A stretch of DNA of 16,204 nt from Chloroflexota bacterium (GTDB lineage Bacteria > Chloroflexota > Dehalococcoidia > UBA1151 > TMED-70). The stretch spans positions 11,995 through 28,198 of the forward strand of contig PASM01000014.1 of NCBI GenBank assembly GCA_002711965.1. The letters are read 5' to 3'. The notes under the pieces were generated by a model. It did not search any database. It saw only the letters and a list, made by a program, of their open reading frames with translations, and was not told where the DNA came from. Of this stretch, positions 14,344-16,204 are shown piece by piece (position 1 is the first letter of the stretch; each line of letters starts with the position of its first letter). The position numbers and the translations under genes were made by a program.

Positions 14344-15201
14344 TTGATTATTAAACAAATCTCTAAAACTTATACTGCTATATTTTTGTTTTACTTATTA
14401 ATATTGCTATCTCTAGGCTTTATTTTAGATTCTGAAAAAATAACTAAAGTTTTATCATTGGGTTTTGAAGCTTCAGCTTCTACTAGCAATGTCTTTATTA
14501 ATCTTTCTTCAATTTTGAGATCTGGTATTGCATTTAGCGCCGGGTTAGTTGCAGTTTTTAATCCATGCGGCTTTGCGCTTCTATCCGTTTATTTGTCTTA
14601 TTTTATGAAGGATAGCAATACTCAAAAAACTCAATCTGTGCACAAAACTATTTATGAATCTACTATTATTTCTACAACTGTCACAATTGGATTTATTATT
14701 GTTTTTTTTATATTTGGACTTATGATTTCAGGTGGATTTTATAGTTTGAAATCTATTTTTTCTTATGTAGGAATTTTGATTTCAATAATTTTATTGGGAT
14801 ATGGTTTTTATGTTTTGTCTGGTGGAATGATTTATTTTTCTAGATTAAGTAATTTGTCAAACACAATAGGTTCTTCAAACGAAAAAAGTTTAAGATTTTA
14901 TTTCTATTATGGAATTTCTTATGGACTTACTTCATTGTCTTGTTCACTGCCAATTTTCATGTCAATTGTGTTTAGTTTTTCTAACACTTCCTCATTAAAT
15001 TTATTGATTAAGGATTTTATTCTATTTTCTATGGGCGCTTGGTTTTCATTAATAATTGTTTCATTAGCATTATTATTTTTGAAATCTTTTTTAGAAAAAA
15101 TTAAATTATTTTTTAAGATTTATAATCTAGCAACATCAATTATTCTAATAATAAGTGGATCCTATTTAATTTTATACTGGATGAGTGAATTCAAGATATA
15201 A
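14344..15201 (+). CDS. ccdA: CcdA-like thiol-disulfide transmembrane transporter
   Basis: A 285-residue membrane protein with about seven hydrophobic segments. The two hallmark motifs of the CcdA/DsbD core are FNPCGFALLSVYLSYF (72-87, redox Cys C75) and LTSLSCSLPIFMS (195-207, redox Cys C200). These cysteines carry electrons from cytoplasmic thioredoxin to the outer face, for reducing apocytochrome c or CcmG-like proteins. An extra N-terminal helix and a Ser/Thr-rich loop (residues 1-55) precede the first core helix. Location near, though not in, the ccm cluster supports a cytochrome c role, but other thiol partners are possible. The start is TTG at 14344, with AAGGA about 5 nt upstream. A strong hairpin lies just before it. 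Confidence 0.88.
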   Translation: MIIKQISKTYTAIFLFYLLILLSLGFILDSEKITKVLSLGFEASASTSNVFINLSSILRSGIAFSAGLVAVFNPCGFALLSVYLSYFMKDSNTQKTQSVHKTIYESTIISTTVTIGFIIVFFIFGLMISGGFYSLKSIFSYVGILISIILLGYGFYVLSGGMIYFSRLSNLSNTIGSSNEKSLRFYFYYGISYGLTSLSCSLPIFMSIVFSFSNTSSLNLLIKDFILFSMGAWFSLIIVSLALLFLKSFLEKIKLFFKIYNLATSIILIISGSYLILYWMSEFKI

Positions 15202-15239
15202 TTTTTCATTCGACAATTATTTAAGTAAATAAGTGTGAA

Positions 15240-15262
15240 ATTAGAACAATAATTGTTATAAT
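15240..15262 (+). promoter_or_regulatory. rpsB extended -10 promoter overlapped by a palindrome
   Basis: TGTTATAAT (15254-15262) is an extended -10 element with an exact TATAAT. No good -35 box is present. Transcription would start near 15269, about 42 nt before the rpsB TTG. The same stretch forms a palindrome centred on 15251: 10 of 11 base pairs match, with AACAAT-a-ATTGTT perfect in the middle. A palindrome covering the -10 is the layout of a repressor operator. Confidence 0.5.
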
Positions 15263-15310
15263 AGTCTACTGGACCAATTTTTAATATTAAATAAACCATA
15301 AGGAAAAGAT

Positions 15311-16204
15311 TTGACTACAAAAAATAAAATTTCAGTGACGATCCAAGATCTATTTGACGCGGGCTCTCACTTTGGACATCCTTCTAGACGATGGAATCCT
15401 AAGATGACTAAATATATATTTACTAAAAGAAATGGATCACATATTATCGATTTATCTAAAACCTTAGAAAAATTAGACGATGCATTAACTTTTATGGAAG
15501 ACACAATATCAAAAGGTGGTAAATGTTTGTTTGTAGGAACAAAAAAACATGCTCAATCCATAATTAAATCAAATGCTGAAAGATCTGATTCATTCTATAT
15601 AAATCAAAGATGGCTTGGAGGTTTAATGACTAACTTCAAGACTATTGAAAAAAGACTTGATAGGTTAGTTGAATTAGAAGAATCATTTGCAAAAGGTGAA
15701 GTGATTTCTCAAACAAAAAGAGAATCTCAAAAACTGGATGCTGAAAGAGGCCGATTGAATAAATTCTTTTCTGGAATTAAAGAAATGAATGGATTGCCTA
15801 CAGTATTATTTGTTGTTGATATTCATAGAGAACAAATAGCCGTAGCTGAAGCTACAAAATTAGGAATTCCTGTTGTTGGGATGGTTGATACAAATTCTAA
15901 TCCTGATGAAATAGATTATCCAATTCCTGCAAACGATGATGGTTTGAGATCTATACAAATAATTACTGACCTTGTTACTGAATCTATTATTTCTGGCCAG
16001 GAGATAAATAGAAAAAGGCAAGAAGATCAATTAGCTGAAGAAGCTGAACTAGAAAAACTAGAACAAGAAGCTAGAAATAAAGCTCAAGCAGAAGCTTCAA
16101 TGAGGCAATCCAAAAAGGAAGAGAAAGAATCTCCTAAGGCTGAAGTAAAGGAAGAGAAAGAATCTCCTAAGGCTGAGGCAAAGGAAGAGAAAGGATCTCC
16201 TAAG
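15311..16204 (+). CDS. rpsB: 30S ribosomal protein S2, 3' end outside the window
   Basis: Open from a TTG at 15311 to the window edge (298 codons, no stop seen). AAGGA lies about 7 nt upstream, and MTTKNKISVTIQDLFDAGSHFGH fits the S2 N-terminus. Core signatures are FGHPSRRWNPKM (21-32), the loop NQRWLGGLMTNF (98-109), PTVLFVVDIHREQIAVAEA and PVVGMVDTNSNPDEIDYPIPANDD. S2 binds late to the 30S subunit and helps hold S1. The usual S2 ends near residue 235-240; here a Glu/Lys/Ala-rich tail continues for at least 60 more residues, ending in an 11-residue tandem repeat from residue 270. S2 genes are commonly followed by tsf, but that is beyond this window. Confidence 0.97.
   Translation, partial: MTTKNKISVTIQDLFDAGSHFGHPSRRWNPKMTKYIFTKRNGSHIIDLSKTLEKLDDALTFMEDTISKGGKCLFVGTKKHAQSIIKSNAERSDSFYINQRWLGGLMTNFKTIEKRLDRLVELEESFAKGEVISQTKRESQKLDAERGRLNKFFSGIKEMNGLPTVLFVVDIHREQIAVAEATKLGIPVVGMVDTNSNPDEIDYPIPANDDGLRSIQIITDLVTESIISGQEINRKRQEDQLAEEAELEKLEQEARNKAQAEASMRQSKKEEKESPKAEVKEEKESPKAEAKEEKGSPK
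16117..16204 (+). repeat. 33-bp tandem repeat within rpsB (11-residue units)
   Basis: Two full 33-nt copies (16117-16149 and 16150-16182) and a partial third (16183-16204, cut by the window edge) are nearly identical. In frame they encode EEKESPKAEVK, EEKESPKAEAK and EEKGSPK. The near-identity at the DNA level suggests recent expansion by slippage or recombination. The full copy number cannot be seen here. Confidence 0.9.

Noticed and set aside
1..16204. Looked for CRISPR arrays, insertion sequences, attachment sites and defence genes
   Set aside because: There are no spaced direct repeats, transposase or integrase motifs, or terminal inverted repeats. The tRNA-Phe 3' end has no duplicated copy that I could see.

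Overview
This 16.2 kb window is AT-rich (roughly 30% G+C by eye), densely packed bacterial DNA. Several genes overlap or abut, starts include TTG as well as ATG, and no mobile elements or CRISPR arrays are visible. The gene content is core-genome and aerobic: a PcrA-type helicase, (3R)-type fatty acyl-CoA enzymes, a two-subunit 2-oxoacid:ferredoxin oxidoreductase with fused gamma-alpha chain, System I cytochrome c maturation genes, CcdA and ribosomal protein S2. Together with the low G+C and tight packing, this suggests a streamlined free-living, probably marine bacterium. My best guess is a SAR202-like member of Chloroflexota, with a low-GC marine actinobacterial lineage as the alternative. 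No sequence search was possible, so the taxonomy is tentative.

Layout. (1) 14-88: tRNA-Phe(GAA) on the minus strand. (2) 188-6439: six closely spaced plus-strand genes: a P-loop/DRTGG protein, a UvrD/PcrA helicase, a small four-helix membrane protein, a pair of MaoC-fold hydratase/dehydratase subunits, and a tandem double SDR. The last three look like a multifunctional-enzyme-2 (MFE-2) beta-oxidation or fatty-acyl module split into separate genes. (3) 6414-7428, minus strand: a Nudix hydrolase overlapping a GNAT acetyltransferase. (4) 7583-10164, plus strand: korA and korB behind a good sigma-70-like promoter, divergent from the Nudix gene. (5) 10161-13136, minus strand: a ccmA-ccmB-ccmC-X-ccmE cluster. 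X is an unusual signal-peptide protein whose C-terminal helix sits where ccmD normally lies, and CcmE has a CxxxY instead of an HxxxY heme-attachment motif. (6) 13233-14000, plus strand: a fumarylacetoacetate hydrolase-family enzyme, convergent with a stand-alone LuxR/GerE-type helix-turn-helix protein (13997-14206, minus). (7) 14344-15201, plus strand: a CcdA-like thiol-disulfide transporter, preceded by a strong hairpin. (8) 15311 to the end, plus strand: rpsB, running off the window, with a long charged C-terminal extension built from an 11-residue tandem repeat.

How the genes may work together. CcmABC, X, CcmE and CcdA would serve heme delivery and thiol reduction for c-type cytochrome assembly; CcmF, CcmG and CcmH are not in the window. 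KorAB could supply the 2-oxoglutarate step of the TCA cycle with ferredoxin as acceptor. The MaoC pair and double SDR could carry out hydration and (3R)-hydroxyacyl-CoA dehydrogenation. The most unusual observations are the modified Ccm set (CxxxY CcmE, CcmD-like fusion, altered WWD motif in CcmC), the split MFE-2-like module, the tandem-repeat tail of S2, and a 23-bp near-perfect palindrome over the rpsB -10 element.
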